Assembly (NCBI RefSeq): GCF_015645385.1
Contig: NZ_JADOET010000005.1
Span: forward strand, 174,726 to 238,725
Origin: Winogradskyella marina
GTDB taxonomy: Bacteria > Bacteroidota > Bacteroidia > Flavobacteriales > Flavobacteriaceae
Direction of reading: 5' to 3'
Length of the DNA stretch: 64,000 nt
Translations under genes and position numbers: made by a program
Part shown: positions 1-8,397 of the stretch, one piece after another
Layout of the letters: each line of letters opens with the position of its first letter
How positions within the stretch are numbered: the stretch's first letter is position 1
Notes under the pieces: generated by a model
Told to the model about the DNA's origin: nothing
What the model saw: the letters and a program-made list of their open reading frames with translations, nothing else
Database searches by the model: none

Positions 1-957
1 AACGACACTTTGCGGAATTAATATGGCACTTTCGCTTGTGTAATCATTGATTTTTAAACGCGCAGATAAGTTTGGTTTAATTGTTTTGTCTGCATTTGGA
101 ATGCCAACTTCAACTTTAAAAGTTCGGTTTGCTGGATTTATAAAATCTCCAGCCTGACGAATTTTAGTTTCTAATGTTTTTCCTAAAACAGGAATATTTA
201 CACTTACATGTTTTCCTTTGGTAACATCGGAAACGTAACGCTCTGGTACTTCTGTTTCAATATACATATTGTCTAAATTTACAATACGCATTAATGGTGA
301 TTGACCTGCAGCAACAACACTTCCTTGTTCTGTAATAATATCGTCGATAGTTCCAGAAAAAGGTGCTTTTACTGTGGTTTTAGCAATTTGTTGCTGTAAT
401 TGATTTACGGCTTCTTCTTGCGACTCATAAGTAGATTTTGATTGTAAAAATTGAATTTCACTACCAATATTCTGTTCCCAAAGACGTTGTTGACGCTCGT
501 ATGTGGTTTTAGCTAATTCTGCCTGAATTTTTAATTGTGCCAATTGTTGACTTAAGCCACCATCATCAATCTTGGCGAGTGTTTGCCCTTTAGAAACTTT
601 CTGGCCTTCCTTAACAAATACTTGGGTTAAAATGCCGTTGTATTCTGGTGTAATGGTTAAAAGATCTTTAGTTGTAACATTTCCTTGTAGTTCTAATACG
701 TGATTAAAAACTTCAGTTTTAGCTTTAAAAGATGTAATCAATGGTACATGTTTTACGGTATCTAAGGTTTGTATTTTTTCATCTAAGCGCTTTATTTTGT
801 CGTTAATGGCTTGTTGTTCTGCAACAAGTTCTCCTCGTTTTACTCTTATGGTTTCAAGGTTGCCATTTTCTATGACGCTTTCTACAGAATTCTTCTTTTC
901 GCCTGAGCACGAAACCGTAAAAATTGCTATGATTAATAGTGGAAATATATATTTCAT
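1..957 (-). CDS. RND efflux periplasmic adaptor subunit (HlyD/MFP family), C-terminus cut by window edge
   Basis: The reading frame is open from an ATG at 957 to the window edge, giving 319 residues without a stop. The N-terminus is a lipoprotein signal (MKYIFPLLIIAIFTVSC, cysteine 17), so the protein should be anchored to a membrane facing the periplasm. A coiled-coil segment follows, then a biotinyl/lipoyl-like half (GILTQVFVKEGQKVSKGQTLAKID), a helical hairpin, the second lipoyl half (KAPFSGTIDDIITEQGSVV) and beta-barrel sequence. This is the order of membrane-fusion proteins that link an inner-membrane RND pump to TolC. It lies 16 bases downstream of the TolC gene in a TetR-TolC-adaptor operon; the pump gene is expected beyond position 1. 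The substrate cannot be read from the sequence. Confidence 0.93.
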   Translation of the reverse strand, partial: MKYIFPLLIIAIFTVSCSGEKKNSVESVIENGNLETIRVKRGELVAEQQAINDKIKRLDEKIQTLDTVKHVPLITSFKAKTEVFNHVLELQGNVTTKDLLTITPEYNGILTQVFVKEGQKVSKGQTLAKIDDGGLSQQLAQLKIQAELAKTTYERQQRLWEQNIGSEIQFLQSKSTYESQEEAVNQLQQQIAKTTVKAPFSGTIDDIITEQGSVVAAGQSPLMRIVNLDNMYIETEVPERYVSDVTKGKHVSVNIPVLGKTLETKIRQAGDFINPANRTFKVEVGIPNADKTIKPNLSARLKINDYTSESAILIPQSVV

Positions 958-973
958 TTTTAATAGTGATTTA

Positions 974-2320
974 TTAATTATTGATTGGTGTATTTAAAAC
1001 GGTTTCTAATGCAGCTTTAGAGTTGACGACATCTAACATGGCTTGTAGTAACTCTTGTTGTGCAGTATATAATTGTGTTTGTGCTTGTCTGAGTTCAAAA
1101 CTAGAGCCAATACCTTCAAAAAATTTGGTTTGGTTTTTAGTTTCAATACGTTCGGCTAAGGCGAGGTTTTGTTTTTTATTTTCGTAATCCTCAATGGCAA
1201 ACTGATAGTCATTTTTAGCAGAAGCGATTTCTAGTTTTATGCGCTGTTCTGTTTCTGTTAATTCTGTTTTAGCTTTTTCTAAATTAATCTTAGCACGCTG
1301 TGTGGATGCATTTCGCATGCCTGAGCTAAAAATTGGGATATTTAGGCTAATGCCAAACACAGAGGACCCAAACCAGTCTTGACTTTTCTTTGTAAACGTA
1401 AATTCATCTGCATATGCAGAATAGCCACCATTTATAAATGCGTTTAAGGTTGGTAATGCTTTGCTTTTTTCAAGTTTTAACAATAATTCTTTAGAGGTTT
1501 TATCGTTTTTAGCGATTAAGTAATCTATGGTGCTTTCTGGATTATTTTCAGATTCTAACATGGATAAAGTGATGTTTTGATCTGTCAATGTTTCTAAATT
1601 ATCCTTTAACACTATAGCATTGTAAATATCTAAACCTAAAGTGATATTCAACATTTGATAAGCCAACGTTTTTAGTCTTTGAACATTATTTAAATTACTT
1701 TTTACTCCAGATAACGTAATTTGTAGTTGCTCAACACTTTCTTCTTCACCTAACCCATTTTCGTAAATTTTTTGAGTTTCAAAGAGGTTTTTATCAAGTA
1801 CTTCAATGTTTCGTTCAAAGATTTTAATACTTTCTTCTGCTAATAGAACATTCCCGTAAGCTTCAATTACTGCTTTTCTGATTTCTAAGTCGGTTTTTAC
1901 TTTCGCGTTTTTCGAGATTTCTAAAAATACTTTAGCAGATTGTAAACCTACAATATAAGAGCCGTCGAATATCTTTTGATTTAGGGTCGCAAAGCCAGTC
2001 ATGCTTTGTTTAGTTCCAAAAATGATTTCTGAAAATTCGCCAGGTTGACCACCAAAAAACTCAGCAGGAATCACTTGAACCTGTTGTTTTAAGTTGTTCT
2101 GGTAATCTAAACTAGCACTAATTTGAGGTAATCCGGTCGCTGTTGTTTCCCATTTTTGCTGTTCAGCAGCTTCAATATCGCGAGTAGCATTTATGGCAGT
2201 TCTATTGTGTTCCAAAGCATAGTCAATAGCTTCTTCTAGCGAAAGACTTATAGGTTGTTCTTGTGAAAAGCCTATTTGAAAAATAATAAAACCTATTAAT
2301 AATGGAATTGCTTTTTTCAT
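974..2320 (-). CDS. TolC family outer-membrane efflux protein
   Basis: 448 residues with a Sec signal peptide (MKKAIPLLIGFIIFQIGFSQ) followed by two outer-membrane-efflux repeats of long amphipathic helices, including a LSLEEAIDYALEHN start typical of the family, an ASLDYQNN strand region and an alanine/glutamine-rich helix near the C-terminus. TolC proteins form the outer-membrane channel of tripartite RND or ABC exporters. It starts 3 bases after the TetR stop and is followed by the adaptor gene, so the three are almost certainly one transcript. The length matches the family. Confidence 0.94.
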   Translation of the reverse strand: MKKAIPLLIGFIIFQIGFSQEQPISLSLEEAIDYALEHNRTAINATRDIEAAEQQKWETTATGLPQISASLDYQNNLKQQVQVIPAEFFGGQPGEFSEIIFGTKQSMTGFATLNQKIFDGSYIVGLQSAKVFLEISKNAKVKTDLEIRKAVIEAYGNVLLAEESIKIFERNIEVLDKNLFETQKIYENGLGEEESVEQLQITLSGVKSNLNNVQRLKTLAYQMLNITLGLDIYNAIVLKDNLETLTDQNITLSMLESENNPESTIDYLIAKNDKTSKELLLKLEKSKALPTLNAFINGGYSAYADEFTFTKKSQDWFGSSVFGISLNIPIFSSGMRNASTQRAKINLEKAKTELTETEQRIKLEIASAKNDYQFAIEDYENKKQNLALAERIETKNQTKFFEGIGSSFELRQAQTQLYTAQQELLQAMLDVVNSKAALETVLNTPINN

Positions 2321-2323
2321 AGG

Positions 2324-2926
2324 TTATTTTAGATTGGTATTAAGTTGTTTAAGTGTTTTTAGCCCTTCTGAAGAACAGATGCCTCTTAAATGGTATTCTA
2401 TATAATTATTCATTAACATGGACATTGAGAAATTTTCAAGCGGAAAAACATCCTGATCTTTTAAGGAGACCATACTATTAAAATAGAGTCGTGCTATAAA
2501 ATCGATGTCAATAGAGCTTCTATAAAGGTTTTTTGCAACTCCGCGTTCTAAATTTTGAGTTACACAACCTATCATTTTGTCAAATTGCATACGTTTTAAT
2601 GTACTGTAAATTTTTGGGTAATATTTTTGAAGCTGATATTGAGGTGATGATTTTTCATCTTTTAAATGGATTAATACAAACTTTTTGATTTCATAAATCT
2701 CCTCAATTGGGTTTTTGTCTGACTCGCAAATACAATCAATGCCATAAGAAATACGTTCAAAAACACGCATTACAGTAGCCTCAACGAGTTTAGTTTTATT
2801 CTTAAAATGCTGATAAATGGTTTTTTTAGAAATACCCATTTCATTAGCAATATCATCCATGGTAACGCTCTTAAACCCTAAGTTTAAGAACATGTCAGAT
2901 GATTTTATTATGATTTTGTCTTTCAT
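2324..2926 (-). CDS. TetR/AcrR family transcriptional regulator of the efflux operon
   Basis: A TetR-type helix-turn-helix fills the first 50 residues (VTMDDIANEMGISKKTIYQHF), followed by a variable all-helical ligand domain. I chose the ATG at 2926 (200 residues, starting MKDKIIIKSSDMF) because TetR proteins usually begin 10-15 residues before this helix; an in-frame ATG at 2971 would add 15 residues and is possible. The gene leads the TetR-TolC-adaptor operon. A perfect inverted repeat lies upstream at 2982-3009 and is the likely operator, so the protein probably represses its own operon. The inducer is unknown. Confidence 0.88.
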   Translation of the reverse strand: MKDKIIIKSSDMFLNLGFKSVTMDDIANEMGISKKTIYQHFKNKTKLVEATVMRVFERISYGIDCICESDKNPIEEIYEIKKFVLIHLKDEKSSPQYQLQKYYPKIYSTLKRMQFDKMIGCVTQNLERGVAKNLYRSSIDIDFIARLYFNSMVSLKDQDVFPLENFSMSMLMNNYIEYHLRGICSSEGLKTLKQLNTNLK

Positions 2927-2981
2927 TTTTTGGTATTTCGCAATATGGTAATCTATATTATGATCGCGCAAAATTACGCCA

Positions 2982-3009
2982 GGAAACTTTAAAAACCAAA
3001 AAAGTTTCC
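2982..3009. promoter_or_regulatory. Putative TetR operator (9-bp inverted repeat)
   Basis: GGAAACTTT (2982-2990) and AAAGTTTCC (3001-3009) are perfect inverted arms around a 10-base A-rich spacer. They sit in the divergent region between the TetR gene and the polyprenyl synthetase gene. Size and position fit a TetR-family operator; the assignment is inference. Confidence 0.5.
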
Positions 3010-3066
3010 AAAGTTTTATAGGTTTTTTAACAGGCTTAACATTAGCTTAAAATATGTTTAAAACAT

Positions 3067-3074
3067 TATTTTTG
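3067..3074 (+). promoter_or_regulatory. -7 promoter box, very close to the start codon
   Basis: TATTTTTG matches the Bacteroidota -7 consensus TAnnTTTG. Its last base is only 4 bases before the ATG at 3079, so transcription would begin at or next to the start codon. No convincing -33 TTTG is visible. Confidence 0.4.
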
Positions 3075-3078
3075 CCTT

Positions 3079-4053
3079 ATGCAACATATCGAACAGTATC
3101 AAAAGCCATTTCTAAAGTATTTAGAACGTTTTACAGTAGAGCGAGAGCCAAAGAATTTATACAGTCCTATTAATTATATATTGGAACTAGGTGGTAAACG
3201 CTTACGACCAATTTTAACCTTAATGACAGCTGAAGTATTTGATGAACATGCTGAAAAAGCTATGGATGCCGCTTTGTCTATTGAGGTTTTTCATAATTTC
3301 TCTTTAGTCCATGATGATATTATGGATGATGCACCTTTAAGAAGAGGACAGCAAACGGTTCATGAAAAATGGAACTTAAATACAGGAATCCTTTCTGGTG
3401 ATGCCATGTTAATTTTGGCGTATCAATTATTTGAGAATTATGACGCTGAAACATTTCGAGATTTAGCAAAATTATTTAGTAAAACAGCATTAGAGGTTTG
3501 TGAAGGACAACAATATGATATCGATTTTGAAACACGAGATGATGTTACCATTCCCGAATACCTTAAAATGATTGAATATAAAACAGCGGTTTTAGTGGGA
3601 GCTGCCATGAAAATGGGTGCCATTGTTGCAAAAGCATCAGAAGCAGATCAAAATTCTATTTATGAATTTGGTAGGTTCTTAGGAATTGCTTTTCAGTTAC
3701 AAGACGATTATTTAGATGCGTTTGGAAACCCTGAAACTTTTGGTAAACAAGTAGGAGGCGATATTATTGAAAACAAAAAGACGTATTTGTACCTAAAAAC
3801 TATAGAACTTGGTTCTAATGACGACGTTTTAAATTTAAAGACCTTTATGTCTAATTTAGAGCTTCCTAACAGTAATAAAGTTGAAAAAGTAAAAGCCTTA
3901 TTCCATAAAACTGGTGCTGCGGAAGCTACTCAAAATGCTGTTAAGGACTACACTAATAAAGCTTTTGAAGTTTTAGAAACCTTACATATTTCTGATGATA
4001 AAAAGCAATCCCTTAGATTATTTGGAGAGCAATTAATGAATAGACGTGTTTAA
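3079..4053 (+). CDS. Polyprenyl synthetase family protein (trans-isoprenyl diphosphate synthase)
   Basis: 324 residues with both aspartate-rich motifs of trans-prenyltransferases: DDIMDD at residues 79-84 (within LVHDDIMDDAPLRRG) and DDYLD at 209-213. GGKRLRP near residue 40 is the conserved diphosphate-binding segment. The enzyme condenses isopentenyl diphosphate with allylic diphosphates in the cytosol, feeding quinone, carotenoid or undecaprenol synthesis. Product chain length cannot be fixed from sequence alone. It is followed after 6 bases by a small conserved gene and has a promoter box directly before the ATG. Confidence 0.93.
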   Translation: MQHIEQYQKPFLKYLERFTVEREPKNLYSPINYILELGGKRLRPILTLMTAEVFDEHAEKAMDAALSIEVFHNFSLVHDDIMDDAPLRRGQQTVHEKWNLNTGILSGDAMLILAYQLFENYDAETFRDLAKLFSKTALEVCEGQQYDIDFETRDDVTIPEYLKMIEYKTAVLVGAAMKMGAIVAKASEADQNSIYEFGRFLGIAFQLQDDYLDAFGNPETFGKQVGGDIIENKKTYLYLKTIELGSNDDVLNLKTFMSNLELPNSNKVEKVKALFHKTGAAEATQNAVKDYTNKAFEVLETLHISDDKKQSLRLFGEQLMNRRV

Positions 4054-4059
4054 TTTCTA

Positions 4060-4410
4060 ATGAATTTACCATCAAACTTTGAAGATTTAATTGTTGAAGC
4101 AGAAGGCTTACAACTTTATAAGAAACTCATCATACAGCTCAATAAAGATTTATTGTATGCTAATATCGATTTAGAGTTTGATGAAGAAACATTGCCAACA
4201 AGTTTAAAACTCGTATTTCAGGAAACGGTTTTTTATCTTATAAATTCTAAATTTTCGGACTACCTTAACTTACTTTATATTGTAGATGTACCCGAAGCAA
4301 AAATTAAAGCATTAGATGGCAGTGATGTTTTAAAACTCTCTGAAGACGTGACGTTTATTATTTTGCAACGTGAATGGCAAAAAGTATGGTATAAATCTAA
4401 ATATTCTTAG
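4060..4410 (+). CDS. Conserved hypothetical protein, 116 aa
   Basis: I do not recognise a named family. The protein is acidic in its middle (DLEFDEETLPTS) and has no signal peptide or membrane helix, so it is probably cytosolic. It begins 6 bases after the polyprenyl synthetase stop and is likely co-transcribed with it. The ATG at 4060 is the only early start, and length and codon use look like a genuine gene. Confidence 0.75.
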   Translation: MNLPSNFEDLIVEAEGLQLYKKLIIQLNKDLLYANIDLEFDEETLPTSLKLVFQETVFYLINSKFSDYLNLLYIVDVPEAKIKALDGSDVLKLSEDVTFIILQREWQKVWYKSKYS

Positions 4411-4423
4411 AATAATTTATATC

Positions 4424-4437
4424 GGATAAAATTATCC
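4424..4437. promoter_or_regulatory. GGATAA-AA-TTATCC inverted repeat (putative Rrf2-regulator operator) before rrf2
   Basis: The 14-base repeat is centred about 25 bases upstream of the -7 box at 4456, so it overlaps the expected -33 region, a typical repressor position. The same 14 bases recur at 4940-4953, and an extended palindromic version lies at 24297-24322. Assignment to the neighbouring Rrf2 protein is inference. Confidence 0.6.
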
Positions 4438-4455
4438 TATATAAAATAATAATTG

Positions 4456-4463
4456 TACCTTTG
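4456..4463 (+). promoter_or_regulatory. -7 promoter box of the rrf2 gene
   Basis: TACCTTTG is an exact TAnnTTTG match, 21 bases before the ATG at 4485 and directly downstream of the palindrome at 4424-4437. Confidence 0.55.
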
Positions 4464-4484
4464 TCATCTAAATAATATTAAAAG

Positions 4485-4919
4485 ATGTTTTCTAAAGCAT
4501 GTGAATACGGTATAAAAGCGGCAATATTTATTGCTATTAATTCTTCTGAAAACAGACGTGTAAGTCCTAAAGAAATTGCAGAAGAGATTGATTCTCCACA
4601 AGCTTTTACGGCTAAAATACTACAAGCCTTAGTTAGACATAATATGATAAAATCGGTTAGAGGAGCACAAGGTGGTTTTGAAATCGATAAAGACAAAATT
4701 GCAACCACCAAACTATCTCAAATTGTTTATGCTATTGATGGTGACAAGATTTATAATGGTTGTGGCCTTGGATTACATACTTGCGATGAAAACCATCCGT
4801 GTCCTGTACACGATAAGTTTAAAGTTGTTAGAGATGAACTTAAAGATATGTTAGAAAACACAAGTTTAGAGCAGTTGGCATTAGATATAAAATCTGGAGT
4901 CTCATTTTTAAAGGTGTAA
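4485..4919 (+). CDS. Rrf2 family iron-sulfur transcriptional regulator (NsrR/IscR-like)
   Basis: 144 residues. The N-terminal winged helix (MFSKACEYGIKAAIFIA through SVRGAQGGFEI) is characteristic of Rrf2 proteins. Three cysteines follow in C-x6-C-x5-C (GCGLGLHTCDENHPC), where NsrR and IscR bind an iron-sulfur cluster. NsrR-type proteins lose repression when nitric oxide attacks the cluster. The next gene encodes the RIC iron-sulfur repair protein, a classic NO-stress target, and the nir/nos genes are nearby, so an NO-sensing role is likely. A GGATAA-TTATCC palindrome overlaps its own promoter, suggesting autorepression. Sensing of iron-sulfur status rather than NO is an alternative. Confidence 0.88.
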   Translation: MFSKACEYGIKAAIFIAINSSENRRVSPKEIAEEIDSPQAFTAKILQALVRHNMIKSVRGAQGGFEIDKDKIATTKLSQIVYAIDGDKIYNGCGLGLHTCDENHPCPVHDKFKVVRDELKDMLENTSLEQLALDIKSGVSFLKV

Positions 4920-4939
4920 AAAAAATTTAATTATAAATA

Positions 4940-4953
4940 GGATAAAATTATCC
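4940..4953. promoter_or_regulatory. GGATAA-AA-TTATCC inverted repeat before ric
   Basis: The 14 bases are identical to those at 4424-4437, here in the 50-base gap between rrf2 and ric, 16 bases before the ric ATG. I see no clear TAnnTTTG box in this gap. Confidence 0.6.
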
Positions 4954-4969
4954 GAAATAAAAAAACGAT

Positions 4970-5701
4970 ATGGAAGTACTAGAAAAAAACACAAAAAAGG
5001 AAATAGGCCAATATGTTGCCGAAGATTTTAGAACCGCAGCAATTTTCTCTAAACACAAAATTGATTTTTGTTGCCAAGGCAATAGAACAGTAGAGGAGGC
5101 TTGTGATAAAAAAGGTATTGATAGCAATCAGTTAATCGAGGAGTTAAATCGCGTTTTAAATTCTAAAGGAGGAGAAACTATTGATTATAAATCTTGGCCG
5201 TTAGATTTGTTAGCCGAGTATATTGAGAAAAAACACCATAGATACGTAGAAGAAAAAATACCAGTGTTACGTCAGTTTTTAGATAAGTTATGTAAAGTAC
5301 ATGGAAGCCGTCATCCAGAATTATTTAAAATTAATGAACTGTTTGTGGCGTCTGCTGGCGAATTAGCATCGCACATGAAAAAAGAAGAACTCATTCTTTT
5401 TCCATTCATAAAAAAGATGGTAAAAGCTAAAATAGAAAATGGAGCGGTACAATCACCTCAATTTGGTACGGTTGAAAATCCAATAGCCACGATGATGGAA
5501 GAACACGATAACGAAGGTGCTCGTTTTAGAGAGATTGATGCACTTACTAATAATTACAATCCGCCTGCAGATGCTTGTAATACGTATAAAGTGACGTTTG
5601 CAATGCTAGAAGAGTTTGAAAAGGATTTGCATTTACACATTCATTTAGAGAATAATATTTTATTTCCTGAAGCCATAAAGTTAGAAGAGCAGTTTGGATA
5701 A
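4970..5701 (+). CDS. ric: Iron-sulfur cluster repair di-iron protein RIC (ScdA/YtfE/DnrN family)
   Basis: 243 residues. The N-terminal ScdA_N/DUF542 domain carries the signature FSKHKIDFCCQGNRTVEEAC (cysteines 34 and 35). A hemerythrin-like domain follows with repeated metal ligands (KKHHRYVEEK, LASHMKKEELILFPF, MMEEHDNEGARF, LHLHIHLENNILFPE). RIC proteins repair iron-sulfur clusters damaged by nitric oxide or oxidants, using a di-iron centre in the cytosol. It follows the Rrf2 regulator and has the palindrome in its leader. Length and motif order are complete. Confidence 0.95.
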   Translation: MEVLEKNTKKEIGQYVAEDFRTAAIFSKHKIDFCCQGNRTVEEACDKKGIDSNQLIEELNRVLNSKGGETIDYKSWPLDLLAEYIEKKHHRYVEEKIPVLRQFLDKLCKVHGSRHPELFKINELFVASAGELASHMKKEELILFPFIKKMVKAKIENGAVQSPQFGTVENPIATMMEEHDNEGARFREIDALTNNYNPPADACNTYKVTFAMLEEFEKDLHLHIHLENNILFPEAIKLEEQFG

Positions 5702-5732
5702 TAGTAACCCTTAGTTAATTTTCAAATTAGAG

Positions 5733-5778
5733 AAAATCCTGAGATGTTATATCAGAACATTTTGGGATTTTTATCTTG
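5733..5778 (+). terminator. Hairpin downstream of ric
   Basis: AAAATCC (5733-5739) pairs with GGATTTT (5765-5771), with an inner ATGTT/AACAT stem and a T-rich tail. It probably ends the ric transcript before the next gene. Confidence 0.4.
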
Positions 5779-5812
5779 TAATAAGTATATTTCTAAATCG
5801 TAACCTATAACG

Positions 5813-7024
5813 ATGCCAAAAAAGTTAGTCCTCGTATGTTTAATCAATTTTCTAATTGCAGCCTTAATGGGTTTGGCTTTGCGTTTCTCGTTTTTAGAAT
5901 CTATTGGTTTAAATTATAGGTTTTTAACGCATGCGCATTCTCATGTTGCCATGTTAGGTTGGGTATATTTAATGTTATTTACGCTCTTTGTTCATTATTT
6001 TATTCCAGATAAACCCAAAAGCTTTACACGTTTGTTTTGGCTAACCGAGTTTGCTGTTGTTGGGATGATGATTAGTTTTCCTATTCAGGGTTATGGGGCG
6101 ATATCTATAGCATTTTCAACACTACACATTTTTTGCAGTTACTATTTTGTATATCTCATTTGGAAACACCAAAGGGCAAACACTACAGTAACTCAAAAAC
6201 TACTGAAATTGGCACTTGTGTTTATGAGTGTTTCTACATTAGGTGTTTGGTGTCTAGGACCAGCAGTTTCAATACTAGGATCAGCTTCTGCATTTTACCA
6301 AATTGCAATTCAATTCTTTTTACATTTTCAGTTTAATGGTTGGTTTTTAATTGGAGTTATAGCGGTGTTTTTTCATATTTTAAACATTGAAGACTCTAAA
6401 ACGTTTCGGCATTTTTTTGCCTTGTTGATGACTTCAACGGTGTTGACATTTGCTTTGCCAGTGCAGTGGTTTGCACCTCATACGAGCTTAATGTGGATTA
6501 ATGGTTTGGGGGTTATACTTCAAGTTTTAGCACTTTTAAAATTCTTTCAGCTTATAAAACAGAAGCTAAACGTATTGGATAAACCTAAAAACATGTTCGT
6601 GTTTTATATGTGTTGTTTTGCATTGGTTTGTTTTATTCTTAAAGTTGTATTTCAATCCTTATCCATTTTGCCAGAATTTTCGCAAGTTGTTTTTAATCAT
6701 CACAATTTTGTAATTGGTTTTATACACTTGCTTATGTTGGGGGTAATTTCTGGATTTCTATTTGCTTTTATGTTAAAAAGTAATTTATTCAGTACGTCTA
6801 AAACCTTAGATTTTGGTATTTATAGTTTTCTTTTAGGCTTTGTTTTAACCGAATTATTGTTGTTAATTCAAGGTGTTATGTTTTATTTAGGACGCGGTAT
6901 TATTCCAAATTATTACAGCTTACTTTTTCTATTTAGTATCTTACTGCCTTTAGGCATCAGCTTCTTATTAATTAATATTAGTAAACATAAAAATTATGCA
7001 TCAAAAACCACAAAAACGACATAA
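5813..7024 (+). CDS. Twelve-helix membrane protein, heme-copper oxidase subunit I-like / NnrS-like
   Basis: 403 residues with about twelve hydrophobic segments over the whole length. Histidine clusters stand at helix starts: HAHSHVAMLGW (His40, 42, 44), FFLHFQFNGW and FNHHNFVIGFIHLLMLG. Such a pattern is seen in proteins that bind heme in the membrane, including oxidase/NO-reductase subunit I relatives and NnrS. It is much shorter than a quinol NO reductase, so I do not call it NorB. Its 3' end overlaps the hemerythrin gene by 29 bases and it follows ric, so a role in nitric-oxide handling is plausible. The exact activity is unknown. Confidence 0.7.
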   Translation: MPKKLVLVCLINFLIAALMGLALRFSFLESIGLNYRFLTHAHSHVAMLGWVYLMLFTLFVHYFIPDKPKSFTRLFWLTEFAVVGMMISFPIQGYGAISIAFSTLHIFCSYYFVYLIWKHQRANTTVTQKLLKLALVFMSVSTLGVWCLGPAVSILGSASAFYQIAIQFFLHFQFNGWFLIGVIAVFFHILNIEDSKTFRHFFALLMTSTVLTFALPVQWFAPHTSLMWINGLGVILQVLALLKFFQLIKQKLNVLDKPKNMFVFYMCCFALVCFILKVVFQSLSILPEFSQVVFNHHNFVIGFIHLLMLGVISGFLFAFMLKSNLFSTSKTLDFGIYSFLLGFVLTELLLLIQGVMFYLGRGIIPNYYSLLFLFSILLPLGISFLLINISKHKNYASKTTKTT

Positions 7025-7460
7025 AGCATTGCAGCCCTTGAGTAGAGAACATCATCATGGCTTATTGTTATCTTGGAAAATTAGAGCAGGATTTAGTAAA
7101 GACGTCGATCCAAAACGCATTAGAGCTTATGCAGATTGGTTTTTTAAACATCATTTGATTCCACATTTTGAACTAGAAGAAATGCACATTTTTCCTATTC
7201 TAACCAATGATGAAAACGACTTAGTGAAACGTGCTTTAGCAGATCACAGACGGTTAAAACGTTTGTTTGAAGAACGCGAAGATGACATCAAGACTTTAAG
7301 TAAAATTGAAGAAGAGTTAGATAAACATATTCGGTTTGAAGAACGTGTTTTGTTTCCTGAAATTCAAAACGTAGCAACAGAAGAAGAGTTTCTTCAAATT
7401 GAAAAAATCCATCAGCCAGAACAATTTACAGATAACGAAAAGGATGTCTTTTGGAAGTAG
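6996..7460 (+). CDS. Hemerythrin domain-containing protein
   Basis: 154 residues, soluble and mainly helical. Di-iron ligand positions are visible: REHHHGLLLSW, HHLIPHFELEEMHIFP, DHRRLKRLFE and LDKHIRFEERVLFPEIQ, the H...HxxxE...H...HxxxE series of the HHE family. Such proteins bind oxygen or nitric oxide or buffer iron. It overlaps the 3' end of the twelve-helix membrane protein gene by 29 bases, implying translational coupling and a shared job, probably NO or oxygen stress. Confidence 0.9.
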   Translation: MHQKPQKRHKALQPLSREHHHGLLLSWKIRAGFSKDVDPKRIRAYADWFFKHHLIPHFELEEMHIFPILTNDENDLVKRALADHRRLKRLFEEREDDIKTLSKIEEELDKHIRFEERVLFPEIQNVATEEEFLQIEKIHQPEQFTDNEKDVFWK

Positions 7461-7472
7461 TAATTTTAATAT

Positions 7473-7486
7473 ATGATTAATATCAT
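7473..7486 (+). promoter_or_regulatory. FNR-like box (ATGAT-TAAT-ATCAT) before the universal stress gene
   Basis: Its perfect 5-base arms match the TGA-N6-TCA core of the Crp/Fnr family. The centre is 29.5 bases before the first base of the near-consensus -7 box TAACTTTA (7509-7516). The boxes before nirK and before cytochrome c-nosZ have the same spacing. Confidence 0.55.
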
Positions 7487-7508
7487 TTTTCTTAATAATA
7501 AGATTCGG

Positions 7509-7516
7509 TAACTTTA
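7509..7516 (+). promoter_or_regulatory. -7 promoter box of the universal stress gene
   Basis: TAACTTTA matches TAnnTTTG at seven of eight positions, 18 bases before the ATG at 7535. Confidence 0.45.
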
Positions 7517-7534
7517 GAGACAAGTTCGATTATT

Positions 7535-8359
7535 ATGAAAAAGGTACTTTTACTTACGGATTTTTCTAAGAATGCTACAAATGCAATTTCTTATGCGATG
7601 CAGTTTTTTGCCTCCAAAACATGTACATTTTACATTATGTACGTGCATAAAGTAGGTGGTTATGTGTCGGACGATTTGTTAATGTCTCCAAAAAATTCTA
7701 TTCATGATTCTATAACAGAAAAACCAAAAACGAAATTAAAAGCTTTAATCGAAGCGTTGAAAACTGATAATAAAACCAAAGATTATCAGTTTGAATATGT
7801 TATAGATTATGACGTGTTTACAGATGCCATTAATCAAGCTGTGACTAAATATGCAATAGATTTTGTGGTTATGGGAAGTAATGGTGCATCTAATGTTAAA
7901 GAGGTTATTTTTGGCAGTAATACGATTAACGTCATCAAAAAAGTGAACTGCAAAACTTTAGTCATTCCAAATAATTTTAGCTTTTTACCTGTTAATGAGT
8001 TTTTGGTTTCTCTAAATGCAGACGATGTTATAGACACTGATTTACTAGAAAATATAATAGATTTTATAGAGGGTTTCAAATTGAAACTTCATGTCCTGAG
8101 AATAACTTCAGAAAGTGAACAACCTAATCTCGCTTTGAAAGATAAAGAAAGACTAGCACTTTTAGATTCTAAGTATCACCTTATTGAACATGTTCCGGTA
8201 GATTACGCAGTGTCTAGTTATCTGCAAACCAATACCATTGATATAACTGCTTTTATAAAAAAAGATAAATCCTTTTTAAATCGTTTATTTAATGATTCAC
8301 CAAGTAAAGAATTAACGTCTCGAATGAAGTTGCCGTTATTAGTACTACACTGTCATTAG
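7535..8359 (+). CDS. Universal stress protein (two UspA-like domains)
   Basis: 274 residues. The first UspA domain (about 1-148) has the Rossmann-like start KKVLLLTDFSKNATNAISYA and the nucleotide-binding pattern GSNGASNVKEVIFGSNT, so it probably binds ATP. The second half repeats the fold in weaker form and lacks a clear glycine motif. Cytosolic. Tandem Usp proteins help in energy-limited or anaerobic survival. An FNR-like site precedes it in the same geometry as in the nir and nos promoters, suggesting induction at low oxygen together with them. A flavoprotein gene follows after 38 bases. Confidence 0.9.
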   Translation: MKKVLLLTDFSKNATNAISYAMQFFASKTCTFYIMYVHKVGGYVSDDLLMSPKNSIHDSITEKPKTKLKALIEALKTDNKTKDYQFEYVIDYDVFTDAINQAVTKYAIDFVVMGSNGASNVKEVIFGSNTINVIKKVNCKTLVIPNNFSFLPVNEFLVSLNADDVIDTDLLENIIDFIEGFKLKLHVLRITSESEQPNLALKDKERLALLDSKYHLIEHVPVDYAVSSYLQTNTIDITAFIKKDKSFLNRLFNDSPSKELTSRMKLPLLVLHCH

Positions 8360-8397
8360 TTTAGTATTGATGTTAAATATTAACACCTAATAAAATT

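Noticed and set aside
5813..7024. Possible NO reductase NorB
   Set aside because: 403 residues is far too short for a quinol NO reductase and the histidine pattern is not the full set; kept as a heme-copper-like or NnrS-like protein.
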